Shown here: positions 36,173 to 43,109 of the stretch, piece by piece | How the letters are laid out: every line of letters begins with the position of its first letter | Numbering within the stretch: the first letter of the stretch is position 1 | IMG/VR virus record: IMGVR_UViG_3300042503_001656 | Location: 1-64,000 of that record | Length of the DNA: 64,000 bases | Direction: 5' to 3' (one strand) | From: a virus | The notes under the pieces: model-generated | What the model was told of the DNA's origin: nothing | Databases searched by the model: none | Seen by the model: the letters and a program-made list of their open reading frames with translations, nothing else | Made by a program: the position numbers and the translations under genes

Positions 36173-36405
36173 TGAACAACTACTACCGTTTCTATCGGGC
36201 AGTTTGGGTGGGGAGAGTTACGGCTCTCCCCACTACCGAGCTGTACGGTGCTGTTGTTGGCACTTACTACCCAACTGACGACACCGACCTTTCTACTGCC
36301 ATTGCCGACCTTGCTTATGAAGAACTATCTAGGCGTGGCGAAATGAGACCCCGGGGCTCAGCCACGCCTACTGTCGCAAAACTTGTCGGTTTGGGGTGGG
36401 CGTGA
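36172..36405 (+). CDS. Hypothetical protein, 77 aa
   Basis: MNNYYRFYRAVWVGRVTALP. The C-terminus (KLVGLGWA) is written by the next promoter. Confidence 0.6.
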   Translation: MNNYYRFYRAVWVGRVTALPTTELYGAVVGTYYPTDDTDLSTAIADLAYEELSRRGEMRPRGSATPTVAKLVGLGWA

Positions 36406-36412
36406 CTAAGGT
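36383..36412 (+). promoter_or_regulatory. Cassette promoter inside the upstream gene
   Basis: TTGTCG, 18-bp spacer, TAAGGT, 6 nt to ATG 36419. Confidence 0.8.
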
Positions 36413-36418
36413 TGAGCC

Positions 36419-36556
36419 ATGACCAATAAACAAGAACAAGAAATGTGTGAGCGCAACTACTGTGACGAAGTAGCCGTGAACACTTGCCCTAACGGTTTCC
36501 TGGTGTGCCAAGCGCACGCTGAAGAGGCATGGGAGAAAGACGGTATCCACTCATGA
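36419..36556 (+). CDS. Small Cys/His protein, 45 aa
   Basis: MTNKQEQEMCERNYCDEVAV NTCPNG ... CQAHAEEAW; C-x4-C and C..C-x-x-H suggest a zinc site. ATGA overlap with the next gene. Confidence 0.65.
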   Translation: MTNKQEQEMCERNYCDEVAVNTCPNGFLVCQAHAEEAWEKDGIHS

Positions 36557-36975
36557 GCGAGACAGTTATCGCCACTGGCGAAATCACCAATACCTGCACC
36601 TGTCTTCTTTATGAGGAAGACGGTGAAACAAAGTCAATTGACGAAAAATACGGTTCTTCCTGTTTCGGAGACTGTTGGGAGTTCGCCGTTGAGGACTTTG
36701 CAATGATTACTGAGGAACTTCGCAACTCAAATGAGACCGACTGGTGGAAGGTTGAGGACTTGCGCTTATGGAGTGGCAATGTCTCAGGCTACTTTCACGG
36801 AAAGACCGTCTCAGCCATTATTGAGGGAATGACAGTCCGTAGCGAGTGGAACATGACCTACAAGGTATTCAGTGACCGTATTGAGTATTCACTCAGCCAC
36901 CATGACGCAATGGGTAGCGCAAGCACGCTACGCCCTGTCTCTGATGATGAGCGTGAAGAAATGGGGCTCTACTGA
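36553..36975 (+). CDS. Hypothetical protein, 140 aa
   Basis: MSETVIATGEITNTCTCLLY ... CFGDCWEFAVEDFAMITEEL ... YKVFSDRIEYSLSHHDAMGS. Strand-rich with a C-x-C pair. Between two Cys-rich genes in a three-gene unit ending with WhiB. Confidence 0.7.
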   Translation: MSETVIATGEITNTCTCLLYEEDGETKSIDEKYGSSCFGDCWEFAVEDFAMITEELRNSNETDWWKVEDLRLWSGNVSGYFHGKTVSAIIEGMTVRSEWNMTYKVFSDRIEYSLSHHDAMGSASTLRPVSDDEREEMGLY

Positions 36976-37223
36976 TGAGCATGGAACTTGACGAACGTAA
37001 CTGGACAGAACTGGCGAACTGTAAAGACATGGACAAGTCCGTGTTCTTCCCTAGCACTGTTACTGGCATAAAGGTTGCTAAGAAAGTGTGCTCCACCTGT
37101 CCTGTATCTGCCGAGTGTCTGCAGTACGCAACCGACAACGGGCTTGAGTACGGAGTGTGGGGAGGACTTGGAGAGAGTGACCGACTTCGGTTGGCGAGGG
37201 ACGCTAGGCGTGCCGGGCTCTAA
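36975..37223 (+). CDS. whiB: WhiB-family Fe-S transcription regulator
   Basis: 82 aa. NCKDMDKSVFFP (first Cys), VCSTCPVSAECLQYA (CxxCx5C), YGVWGGLGESDRLRL (G[VI]WGG turn) and a basic C-terminus: the full Wbl signature. Expected to hold a 4Fe-4S cluster and bind the host primary sigma factor region 4. Phage WhiB proteins such as TM4 WhiBTM4 repress host whiB2 and cell division. ATG overlaps the upstream stop. Confidence 0.92.
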   Translation: MSMELDERNWTELANCKDMDKSVFFPSTVTGIKVAKKVCSTCPVSAECLQYATDNGLEYGVWGGLGESDRLRLARDARRAGL

Positions 37224-37326
37224 CCAAGCTCCGGAGCCCCGGGCTTGCGTGGGGACAGCAAGTCTCCCCACGCAACTCACTTTCGTGCCGGTGCGCTAGG
37301 GCTGGCCATGAAGGGGCTCCCTTACT

Positions 37327-37342
37327 TGACGGTGGTGGAAGA
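37327..37342 (+). repeat. 16-bp repeat TGACGGTGGTGGAAGA, copy 2
   Basis: Noncoding; ends 5 bp before the next -35. Confidence 0.7.
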
Positions 37343-37347
37343 GAAAC

Positions 37348-37377
37348 TTGTCGGTCAAGGGTGGGTTCTACTAAGGT
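37348..37377 (+). promoter_or_regulatory. Cassette promoter
   Basis: TTGTCG, 18-bp spacer, TAAGGT, 7 nt to ATG 37385. Confidence 0.8.
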
Positions 37378-37384
37378 GGCAGAC

Positions 37385-37852
37385 ATGGGATTAGACCAAT
37401 ATTTATACGCAAAGAACTACCTCTCACCAATGGAGTGGCGAGGTGAAGAAATGAAAGACAAGTTCAACGCTGTTGCTGACGCAATCGGAGTTAGGGACTT
37501 CATGGACAAGGAAATGCCTTCTATCCAATGCCAAGTGAAGATTGGCTATTGGCGAAAGGCTAATGCCATTCATGATTGGTTCGTACAGAACTGCCAAGAC
37601 GGAAACGACGATTGCCGTGAGAGTTATGTCTCTGTTGAGCAACTAGAGGAACTTCGCAAAGTCTGCAAAATGGTCTTAGAGAACCATGCACTAGCAAGCG
37701 AGTACCTGCCTACTACCACAGGTTTCTTCTTTGGCTCAACCGAATATGACGAATGGTACTTCCGAGACCTTGAAAGCACCGTTGAAATCATTGACAACGC
37801 TCTCTCAAAGATTTCGGACGATTGGTCTTTCTGCTATCAGAGTTCGTGGTAA
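37385..37852 (+). CDS. Conserved phage protein MGLDxYLYA family, 155 aa
   Basis: MGLDQYLYAKNYLS opening, then IGYWRKANAIHDWFVQNCQD ... YVSVEQLEELRKVCKMVL ... TTGFFFGSTEYDEWYFRDLE. This combination defines a hypothetical family seen widely in phages; function unknown. Confidence 0.85.
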   Translation: MGLDQYLYAKNYLSPMEWRGEEMKDKFNAVADAIGVRDFMDKEMPSIQCQVKIGYWRKANAIHDWFVQNCQDGNDDCRESYVSVEQLEELRKVCKMVLENHALASEYLPTTTGFFFGSTEYDEWYFRDLESTVEIIDNALSKISDDWSFCYQSSW

Positions 37853-37855
37853 GTC

Positions 37856-38059
37856 ATGGCTCTCAACGCAAAGGAAAGTAGCTTTGATTGGCTTGTCTGT
37901 GATTGTGGAAATAATCCACATTCCGACGGGTTTGACACATGCCTCAAAGACGGAACGATTGTCTATCCAACGCCCGATGAGTGGGACGGAATTCATTACA
38001 TTTGTTATCGCTGTAACAAGGTTTACAACGTGGACACAATGGAAGAGGTCACCGGGTAA
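37856..38059 (+). CDS. Zinc-ribbon-like protein, 67 aa
   Basis: WLVCDCGNNPHSDGF ... HYICYRCNKVYN: CxC and CxxC pairs. Follows the MGLD gene by 3 bp. Confidence 0.7.
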   Translation: MALNAKESSFDWLVCDCGNNPHSDGFDTCLKDGTIVYPTPDEWDGIHYICYRCNKVYNVDTMEEVTG

Positions 38060-38096
38060 GTCCGGATACGGGGCTCCCTCACCGACATACGGAAAA

Positions 38097-38126
38097 TTGT
38101 CGGTTAGGGGTGGGCTCTACTAAGGT
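38097..38126 (+). promoter_or_regulatory. Cassette promoter (leadered gene)
   Basis: TTGTCG, 18-bp spacer, TAAGGT; the leader contains CTACTAGAAAAAAGGAACAG before ATG 38170. Confidence 0.75.
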
Positions 38127-38169
38127 GGGTATTACCAGCCCACCACTACTAGAAAAAAGGAACAGGGAA

Positions 38170-38586
38170 ATGGCACAGAAATCCATAAATGTAAAGGTCA
38201 GTACGGCAAAAGTCGTAAAGGCTTTGGAAACAGCACTCGCTAATCGCAAGAAGCAAATTGCCGATTACGAAAAGTCAGTAGAGAACCACAAAAAGGTTGT
38301 CGCTGATTGGGAAAAGTCAATCATTGAGCACATCAAGTCGGGCAAGGCAAAAGTTTCAGATGTTTCTGAAAACTCAAATTGGCGTACCGATACAAAGGAA
38401 GCCCGTGTGACCATCACACTCCCAGCAAGCCTTGTCTGCCCTCAGTCCCCCGACAAGCCCTCAGAAATGTGGAACATCAACAATGACATTGAGGAATTGG
38501 AGAACGCTATCGCTCTACTCAAAATGACAGACGAGGAGTATGTCTCCACAAGCACCTACAAGGGTGTCGCACGACTTATCAAGTAA
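38170..38586 (+). CDS. Coiled-coil protein, 138 aa
   Basis: MAQKSINVKVSTAKVVKALE; long helix ~12-60 (ALANRKKQIADYEKSVENHK...), then VTITLPASLVCPQSP and a second helical segment. Unknown. Followed by a strong terminator. Confidence 0.7.
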   Translation: MAQKSINVKVSTAKVVKALETALANRKKQIADYEKSVENHKKVVADWEKSIIEHIKSGKAKVSDVSENSNWRTDTKEARVTITLPASLVCPQSPDKPSEMWNINNDIEELENAIALLKMTDEEYVSTSTYKGVARLIK

Positions 38587-38607
38587 GAGGTCGTTTCCAT
38601 AACGGAG

Positions 38608-38636
38608 AAAGGGTAGGAGAAATCCTGCCCTTTCTT
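38608..38636 (+). terminator. Intrinsic terminator
   Basis: AAAGGGTAGGA/TCCTGCCCTTT, GAAA loop, then CTTTAT. Confidence 0.85.
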
Positions 38637-38682
38637 TATGCCCGAGCCCCGGCTTGGGCAGCTTTGCCGGTTGAGGGAAAAT

Positions 38683-38712
38683 TTGTCGGTTAGGGGTGGG
38701 TAGAAATAGGAT
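38683..38712 (+). promoter_or_regulatory. Cassette promoter
   Basis: TTGTCG, 18-bp spacer, TAGGAT, 7 nt to ATG 38720. Confidence 0.75.
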
Positions 38713-38719
38713 TGACGAC

Positions 38720-39058
38720 ATGAACACAAACAAGACACAAAACCAATTGGAGTCACTGATGCAACTCCATTGGGATGTCATCAAATCATTTGGGCCGACA
38801 ACAGCAATAGAGATTCGCTTTCACGCAAATCGCTCACTGAAGTCATACCAACTACTAGCAACATGCTCAGAAGCGGGCTCTGTTTATTACACGCTCCACT
38901 ACAACCCACGAGGGAACTACCCAATGTCACTGAGTTACATCAGTGGTCATGACAGCACAGACGTCACTCTGCCAATGAAAGCCTATTCAGGCTGGCAGTC
39001 TGATGTGCTTGCGTGGATTATCAGTAACCCTGCCTACACAGTAGACGAGGTCTACTGA
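38720..39058 (+). CDS. Hypothetical protein, 112 aa
   Basis: MNTNKTQNQLESLMQLHWDV ... YQLLATCSEAGSVYYTLHYN. First of a four-gene coupled operon (38720-39878). Unknown. Confidence 0.7.
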   Translation: MNTNKTQNQLESLMQLHWDVIKSFGPTTAIEIRFHANRSLKSYQLLATCSEAGSVYYTLHYNPRGNYPMSLSYISGHDSTDVTLPMKAYSGWQSDVLAWIISNPAYTVDEVY

Positions 39059-39378
39059 TGAGAGAGGTAGACGAGACACTGATTGATGCTTGGATTGAGC
39101 AATATAAGCCCATCCCCAATCACATTGGAGAGGGTGGCTGGATTATCAATGAAGTCCCCATCATGTTTGAGACATACGGTGATGAACTTGAATTCGTATT
39201 CAATCAGCCTGCGCACAATGTGTGGACTTGGGTTGATGGAGATGAAGGAAGTTTCATTGTTGCTGGGTTCAGTTATGTGAACAGAATCGGCTATTTCGTC
39301 ACCAAAGAACCATGGGCCCAATTTGAAGAGATTCAGGTTGATTACTACGAGGAAGAGGACGACGATGAAGACCTCTGA
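39058..39378 (+). CDS. Acidic protein, 106 aa
   Basis: MREVDETLIDAWIEQYKPIP ... VWTWVDGDEGSFIVAGFSYV NRIGYFVTKEPW; beta-rich with an acidic tail. TGATG overlap upstream. Confidence 0.7.
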   Translation: MREVDETLIDAWIEQYKPIPNHIGEGGWIINEVPIMFETYGDELEFVFNQPAHNVWTWVDGDEGSFIVAGFSYVNRIGYFVTKEPWAQFEEIQVDYYEEEDDDEDL

Positions 39379-39625
39379 TGTAATCAAAGAACTGTCAAAT
39401 ATTGACAAAGACGAAGAAGTCATCTGCGTCTGGTTCAAAAAAGAAGACTTTCCCCTCGGAATCAATGACGATTACGAGTACGAGACCCTTCCCAACACTC
39501 AGTGGAATGAGGTAGTCTCTAGGTTTGAGAGCACTAAATGGGACAACCCCACAAGCAGCTCGTGGACGGAAGTCCATAAAGATATCTATCAACTCGTGGG
39601 AGAAAAAGTAAATGCAGGCGTCTGA
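39365..39625 (+). CDS. Hypothetical protein, 86 aa
   Basis: MKTSDVIKELSNIDKDEEVI CVWFKKEDFPL. The VIKELSxIDKDEEV..VWF pattern also opens the gene at 41604 (VIDMLSRYSPEDELCILWWD), so the two are related. Overlaps its neighbours. Confidence 0.7.
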   Translation: MKTSDVIKELSNIDKDEEVICVWFKKEDFPLGINDDYEYETLPNTQWNEVVSRFESTKWDNPTSSSWTEVHKDIYQLVGEKVNAGV

Positions 39626-39878
39626 GGAAGCAAAGAGAGCATTCATGACAAACGCTGTTTCGTTTGTGTTATCTGAATATCCACGCGATGTAGACATCAT
39701 GGATATCCCGACTCTCGTTGAGTATGTCGACAAGCGCGTCCTTGTGTGGGAACCATTCTCGAGACGCTCCGGCATCGAACTGGCAGACATCATCGACCAA
39801 TTGTTCGAGATGAATCTGCAGACACACATGCAGCTGATGGAGGGCGGGGCTCCCGAGCCAGCCAACCACCCCGAGTGA
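39612..39878 (+). CDS. Hypothetical helical protein, 88 aa
   Basis: MQASEEAKRAFMTNAVSFVL ... LADIIDQLFEMNLQTHMQLM. Helical; ends in the GGGGCTC motif region. Confidence 0.7.
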   Translation: MQASEEAKRAFMTNAVSFVLSEYPRDVDIMDIPTLVEYVDKRVLVWEPFSRRSGIELADIIDQLFEMNLQTHMQLMEGGAPEPANHPE

Positions 39879-39947
39879 TGATAACCACGCTGCGTGGTTA
39901 TTCAGAAATCCGATAATTCAACAGACTCACCCCAGACAATTTCTACA

Positions 39948-39963
39948 TGACGGTGGTGGAAGA
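39948..39963 (+). repeat. 16-bp repeat TGACGGTGGTGGAAGA, copy 3
   Basis: Noncoding; ends 4 bp before the next -35. Confidence 0.7.
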
Positions 39964-39967
39964 GAAT

Positions 39968-39997
39968 TTGTCGGGTTGGGGTGGGTAGTTGTAAAGT
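39968..39997 (+). promoter_or_regulatory. Cassette promoter
   Basis: TTGTCG, 18-bp spacer, TAAAGT, 6 nt to ATG 40004. Confidence 0.8.
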
Positions 39998-40003
39998 GTT
40001 GTT

Positions 40004-40192
40004 ATGAAGAAATTCCTAATCCGAGTAACAGAATCAATCAATCACGATTACGAGATTGAGGCAGAGACCGAAGAAGAGGCTTTGGCTATCTATTACTCGT
40101 ACGACAACGACGAACTGAAAGAACATGACCTTGACGGTCAGGGTGAATGGGATTCACATCCTTGGGACATTGAGGAAATCAAGGAAGACTGA
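40004..40192 (+). CDS. Hypothetical protein, 62 aa
   Basis: MKKFLIRVTESINHDYEIEA ETEEEAL: beta strand followed by an [EA]-E-[TN]-E-E-x-A helix, the fold class also seen at 17437 and 40392. Acidic tail. Confidence 0.7.
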   Translation: MKKFLIRVTESINHDYEIEAETEEEALAIYYSYDNDELKEHDLDGQGEWDSHPWDIEEIKED

Positions 40193-40395
40193 TGAGTGAA
40201 GAAAGAGAAAGCGAGTTGATGGATGACCTCTTTGAGACCATCACCAACATCGTTCACTATTACAACGGCATTCTTGACGAGATGAAGGCTGGCAAGTACA
40301 CGCCCGAAAAGGCATACCAAGACCACCAGCAACTCATGTTCAACGAAGGAAACGACATCATGCACATTCTTGAAGAACTGGCAGAACTATCATGA
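40192..40395 (+). CDS. Helical protein, 67 aa
   Basis: MSEERESELMDDLFETITNI ... MHILEELAELS. Coupled on both sides by TGATG/ATGA overlaps. Confidence 0.65.
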   Translation: MSEERESELMDDLFETITNIVHYYNGILDEMKAGKYTPEKAYQDHQQLMFNEGNDIMHILEELAELS

Positions 40396-40556
40396 CCGTC
40401 TACCGAGTAAGCGTTTGGGCTTCCATTGAGGTTGAGGCAGAGAACGAACGAGATGCTGAAGAGAAGGCTCACGATGCCGTTCTCAACGGCGAGATACGGA
40501 TGCGTGACTACGAGTTCACGGCTGAGGAAACTAACCATGAATCGCCAGAACTGTAA
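40392..40556 (+). CDS. Hypothetical protein, 54 aa
   Basis: MTVYRVSVWASIEVEAENER DAEEKAHDAV: same strand/AExExxAE helix design as 40004; probably duplicated from it. Confidence 0.65.
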   Translation: MTVYRVSVWASIEVEAENERDAEEKAHDAVLNGEIRMRDYEFTAEETNHESPEL

Positions 40557-40557
40557 T

Positions 40558-40587
40558 TTGTCGGTCAAGGGTGGGTCTAACTAAAGT
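40558..40587 (+). promoter_or_regulatory. Cassette promoter
   Basis: TTGTCG, 18-bp spacer, TAAAGT, 6 nt to ATG 40594. Confidence 0.8.
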
Positions 40588-40593
40588 ATGTCT

Positions 40594-40923
40594 ATGACCT
40601 TTCATCACTACATCAGAGTTCTTACGGAAGTTGTTTATCCAGAAGACGGCCCGTATTTCCATAAATGGGATTATTTCTCAATTTCCGACGAAGAGCTTCC
40701 CGAACGCTTTCGCCCCACACCAAACAAGGTTGGGTCGGCTAGCGACAACAACATGAAGTATCTTCACCCTTTGTCATCAGAACTGTACGACTGGCTCAAC
40801 GAGGGTGGCTATTGGATAAAGGGCTGGCAAGAGATTAGCCAAGACCAAGAGAAGTGGCTTGACGAGAATGACATTCTCGCAGGTCAGCAAACAGAGACGA
40901 CTCTGGAAGCAGAGTTCATCTAA
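40594..40923 (+). CDS. Hypothetical protein, 109 aa
   Basis: MTFHHYIRVLTEVVYPEDGP ... LSSELYDWLNEGGYWIKGWQ. Aromatic-rich. Unknown. Confidence 0.7.
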   Translation: MTFHHYIRVLTEVVYPEDGPYFHKWDYFSISDEELPERFRPTPNKVGSASDNNMKYLHPLSSELYDWLNEGGYWIKGWQEISQDQEKWLDENDILAGQQTETTLEAEFI

Positions 40924-40925
40924 AT

Positions 40926-40955
40926 TTGTCGGTCAGGGGTGGGTAGAACTAAACT
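40926..40955 (+). promoter_or_regulatory. Cassette promoter (leadered gene)
   Basis: TTGTCG, 18-bp spacer, TAAACT; leader CTACTAGAAGGAACAG precedes ATG 40990. Confidence 0.75.
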
Positions 40956-40989
40956 GACTGATGTCCCCAACTACTAGAAGGAACAGAAA

Positions 40990-41607
40990 ATGCCAAATTG
41001 GGTATCAACCACACTGAGCGTAAAAGGCTCAAAAGAAGAAGTACAGCGATTCCTTGATGGAATCACCGAGAATCAGATTCTCAGGTCCTATGTCCCCTGC
41101 CCAGCAGAACTGACAGACACGGTCTCGGGATTCTTGTCGGACGAAGAGCAAATGGCTGAATTGCGCAAGAAGCAAGAAGCGAACAGAGCCAAGTACGGAT
41201 ACACGGACTGGTACGAGTGGTCTTACGAAGAGTGGGGTACCAAGTGGGGCGATTGCGATACTCACTTTGAGCCACTGACCGAACTTGCTGACGGCTCAGC
41301 AGAAGTACAGGGCTGCTTCCAAACAGCGTGGGGTCCAGCCGATACTGGATTCCGTAAAGTCTCAGCACTCTTCCCAACGCTGACATTCCTCTTTGACTAC
41401 GACGAAGAGGCTGGGTTCTTTGCTGGTCTCCACGCAATGAAAGACGGCGAGATTGTCTTTGAGTCAATGTTTGAGCCTTGTAACTACGAGGGAGAAGTTG
41501 ATTGGGACGACGACGAGTCCATTGACAAGTATGAGGCTTGGAAGACTGAGAACAACGACAGAATCTTTGATGAGTATCAGTTGTTCTTGGGTGGTGTTCC
41601 CCAGTGA
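40990..41607 (+). CDS. Api92/YubB-like ferredoxin-fold phage protein
   Basis: 205 aa. MPNWVSTTLSVKGSKEEVQR FLD, then WYEWSYEEWGTKWGDCD and FQTAWGPADTGFRKVSALFP, the order of the Api92-like/DUF1281 family (MPNW...NWGTKW...TAWSPP). Such proteins are widespread on plasmids and phages; function unknown. Confidence 0.85.
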   Translation: MPNWVSTTLSVKGSKEEVQRFLDGITENQILRSYVPCPAELTDTVSGFLSDEEQMAELRKKQEANRAKYGYTDWYEWSYEEWGTKWGDCDTHFEPLTELADGSAEVQGCFQTAWGPADTGFRKVSALFPTLTFLFDYDEEAGFFAGLHAMKDGEIVFESMFEPCNYEGEVDWDDDESIDKYEAWKTENNDRIFDEYQLFLGGVPQ

Positions 41608-41915
41608 AAATCAAGCAGGTCATAGACATGCTGAGTCGCTACTCACCAGAGGATGAACTGTGCATCCTCTGGTGGGACAAGCCTCAGTTTGACAACCTAG
41701 ACGGACTAGTCCTTGACGATGAGGCGTGGGCTCGCATCTGTAAGGAGTTTGACGAATGGGACGATGCTGGAGCAGACGTGAATCAATGGATTCTTGATGC
41801 CAGTATTGATTACGCAGAATTAGTGAAAGAAGAAGGCATTACTAAATCTGAATACGCAAGTAAGATGGGACTTGCAGAAGAAGCAGTAGACAATTGGAAG
41901 GACCCAGATGCCTGA
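41604..41915 (+). CDS. Hypothetical protein, 103 aa
   Basis: GTG start in a GTGA overlap. VIDMLSRYSPEDELCILWWD resembles 39365-39625. The C-terminal part is helical, with an HTH-like ITKSEYASKMGLAEEAVDNW. Confidence 0.7.
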   Translation: MKIKQVIDMLSRYSPEDELCILWWDKPQFDNLDGLVLDDEAWARICKEFDEWDDAGADVNQWILDASIDYAELVKEEGITKSEYASKMGLAEEAVDNWKDPDA

Positions 41916-42186
41916 TAAGAAAATCAAGAAACACGAATTGATGAATATTCTCGAGGAGAATTACTACACGCTCTCCACAACTGGCTCTGAAGCAGTGGCT
42001 TCAATCTTTGACGATTACTCAAAGGGACTGTTTGAGCCGAACCTCGTAGAATGGGGCATAACCGATGAGCGTCTACTTCAAGTCATCAACAGCATGGTTG
42101 ACGACTGGTGCAGGACCGGGAAGATGGACACGCCTGCATCTGAATTCTACAAGCGCAAGGGATACTTCTTCTCTGACAAGAGGTGA
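41908..42186 (+). CDS. Hypothetical protein, 92 aa
   Basis: MPDKKIKKHELMNILEENYY ... LLQVINSMVDDWCRTGKMDT. Helical, unknown; last gene of the Api92 unit. The 270-nt gap after it holds only a GC-rich stretch, 16-bp repeat copy 4 and the next promoter. Confidence 0.7.
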   Translation: MPDKKIKKHELMNILEENYYTLSTTGSEAVASIFDDYSKGLFEPNLVEWGITDERLLQVINSMVDDWCRTGKMDTPASEFYKRKGYFFSDKR

Positions 42187-42329
42187 GCCATGGAGCCCCG
42201 GCGGGTCGCGAAGGCGAAGGGCCCGGGGGAGTTATCGTCTAGACGGCAGCAGACAACTCCGGAGCTCGCGGCGGCATGCGGCAGAAAATCAAAAAATCGT
42301 ATTTAATTCTGGACCGAGTCAAAATTATC

Positions 42330-42345
42330 TGACGGTGGTGGATGA
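42330..42345 (+). repeat. 16-bp repeat TGACGGTGGTGGATGA, copy 4
   Basis: Noncoding; 51 bp before the next -35. Confidence 0.7.
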
Positions 42346-42396
42346 CCCCAGAAACTATGACACACCCCCTGAAAAAATTCATTTTCTGAATAACTT

Positions 42397-42426
42397 TTGT
42401 CGGTTAGGGGTGGGTCCCAGTAGAAT
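42397..42426 (+). promoter_or_regulatory. Cassette promoter (leadered gene)
   Basis: TTGTCG, 18-bp spacer GTTAGGGGTGGGTCCCAG, TAGAAT; leader CAACTAATAGAAAGCAGG before GTG 42458. Confidence 0.75.
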
Positions 42427-42457
42427 CCGAAAAACCAACTAATAGAAAGCAGGCCCA

Positions 42458-42961
42458 GTGTCTACAGGATTTATTACAGATGATTTGATTAATTCGAATC
42501 ATAAGAAATTGTGGGGGAAAGCTATCGATGAATACGGAGACGCATTCAGAGTTCCACAAGATGTGGCCACAAAAATAAATGAAACAACTCGTGCTCTTTA
42601 CACTCTTCAAGTGTGGCAAAGAAGCGGGGCTGCGGGGAACCCAGCAAAGTTCCTATCGGCCTACTCCATATATCCCGATGTGTTGATGGAAGTAGTGCGG
42701 GACTTCTGTTCTATGGAAATCGATTCTATGGAAGAAGTGATTGTCAAGACCGAGAAGCGTTCAGATAAATACGATGCTTTCATTGATTGGACAAAGGCCC
42801 ATACATTCGAGCAGTACACCACTGAGCAATTGGTAGAAATAGCTGGATTCTCATATCCCACTACTCTGAAGTTCATCCAGGAGTCACCGGTATTTCGCAA
42901 AATAAAGAAGGGATTGTGGGAAATCCGTGACCCCAAGGCCGATAGAGAGGCCGATAAATAA
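42458..42961 (+). CDS. Hypothetical protein with C-terminal winged-helix-like region, 167 aa
   Basis: GTG start. Helical N-terminal two thirds; residues ~115-160 (YTTEQLVEIAGFSYPTTLKF ... FRKIKKGLWEIRDP) read as an HTH followed by a wing. May be a regulator. Confidence 0.7.
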   Translation: MSTGFITDDLINSNHKKLWGKAIDEYGDAFRVPQDVATKINETTRALYTLQVWQRSGAAGNPAKFLSAYSIYPDVLMEVVRDFCSMEIDSMEEVIVKTEKRSDKYDAFIDWTKAHTFEQYTTEQLVEIAGFSYPTTLKFIQESPVFRKIKKGLWEIRDPKADREADK

Positions 42962-42964
42962 AAA

Positions 42965-42994
42965 TTGTCGACCAGGGGTGGGTCCATATAATCT
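42965..42994 (+). promoter_or_regulatory. Orphan cassette promoter
   Basis: TTGTCG, 18-bp spacer ACCAGGGGTGGGTCCATA, TAATCT; no start codon at the expected distance, tandem with the next promoter. Confidence 0.65.
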
Positions 42995-43043
42995 GTCCCT
43001 TGTCAACCCGACAACATTCCCCATATAGGCCATCAGACAAAAT

Positions 43044-43073
43044 TTGTCGGTCAAGGGGGGGTGCTGTTAGTTT
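43044..43073 (+). promoter_or_regulatory. Cassette promoter of the MoxR-VWA operon
   Basis: TTGTCG, 18-bp spacer GTCAAGGGGGGGTGCTGT, TAGTTT; leader CTACTAGAAAAGGAACTAG before ATG 43110. Confidence 0.7.
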
Positions 43074-43109
43074 GTTCAATGTCAACCGCTACTAGAAAAG
43101 GAACTAGAC

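Noticed and set aside
16517-43073. Regularly spaced repeats suggestive of a CRISPR array
   Set aside because: The repeated element is a promoter located before genes of variable length; spacing is hundreds of bp and the intervening DNA is coding.
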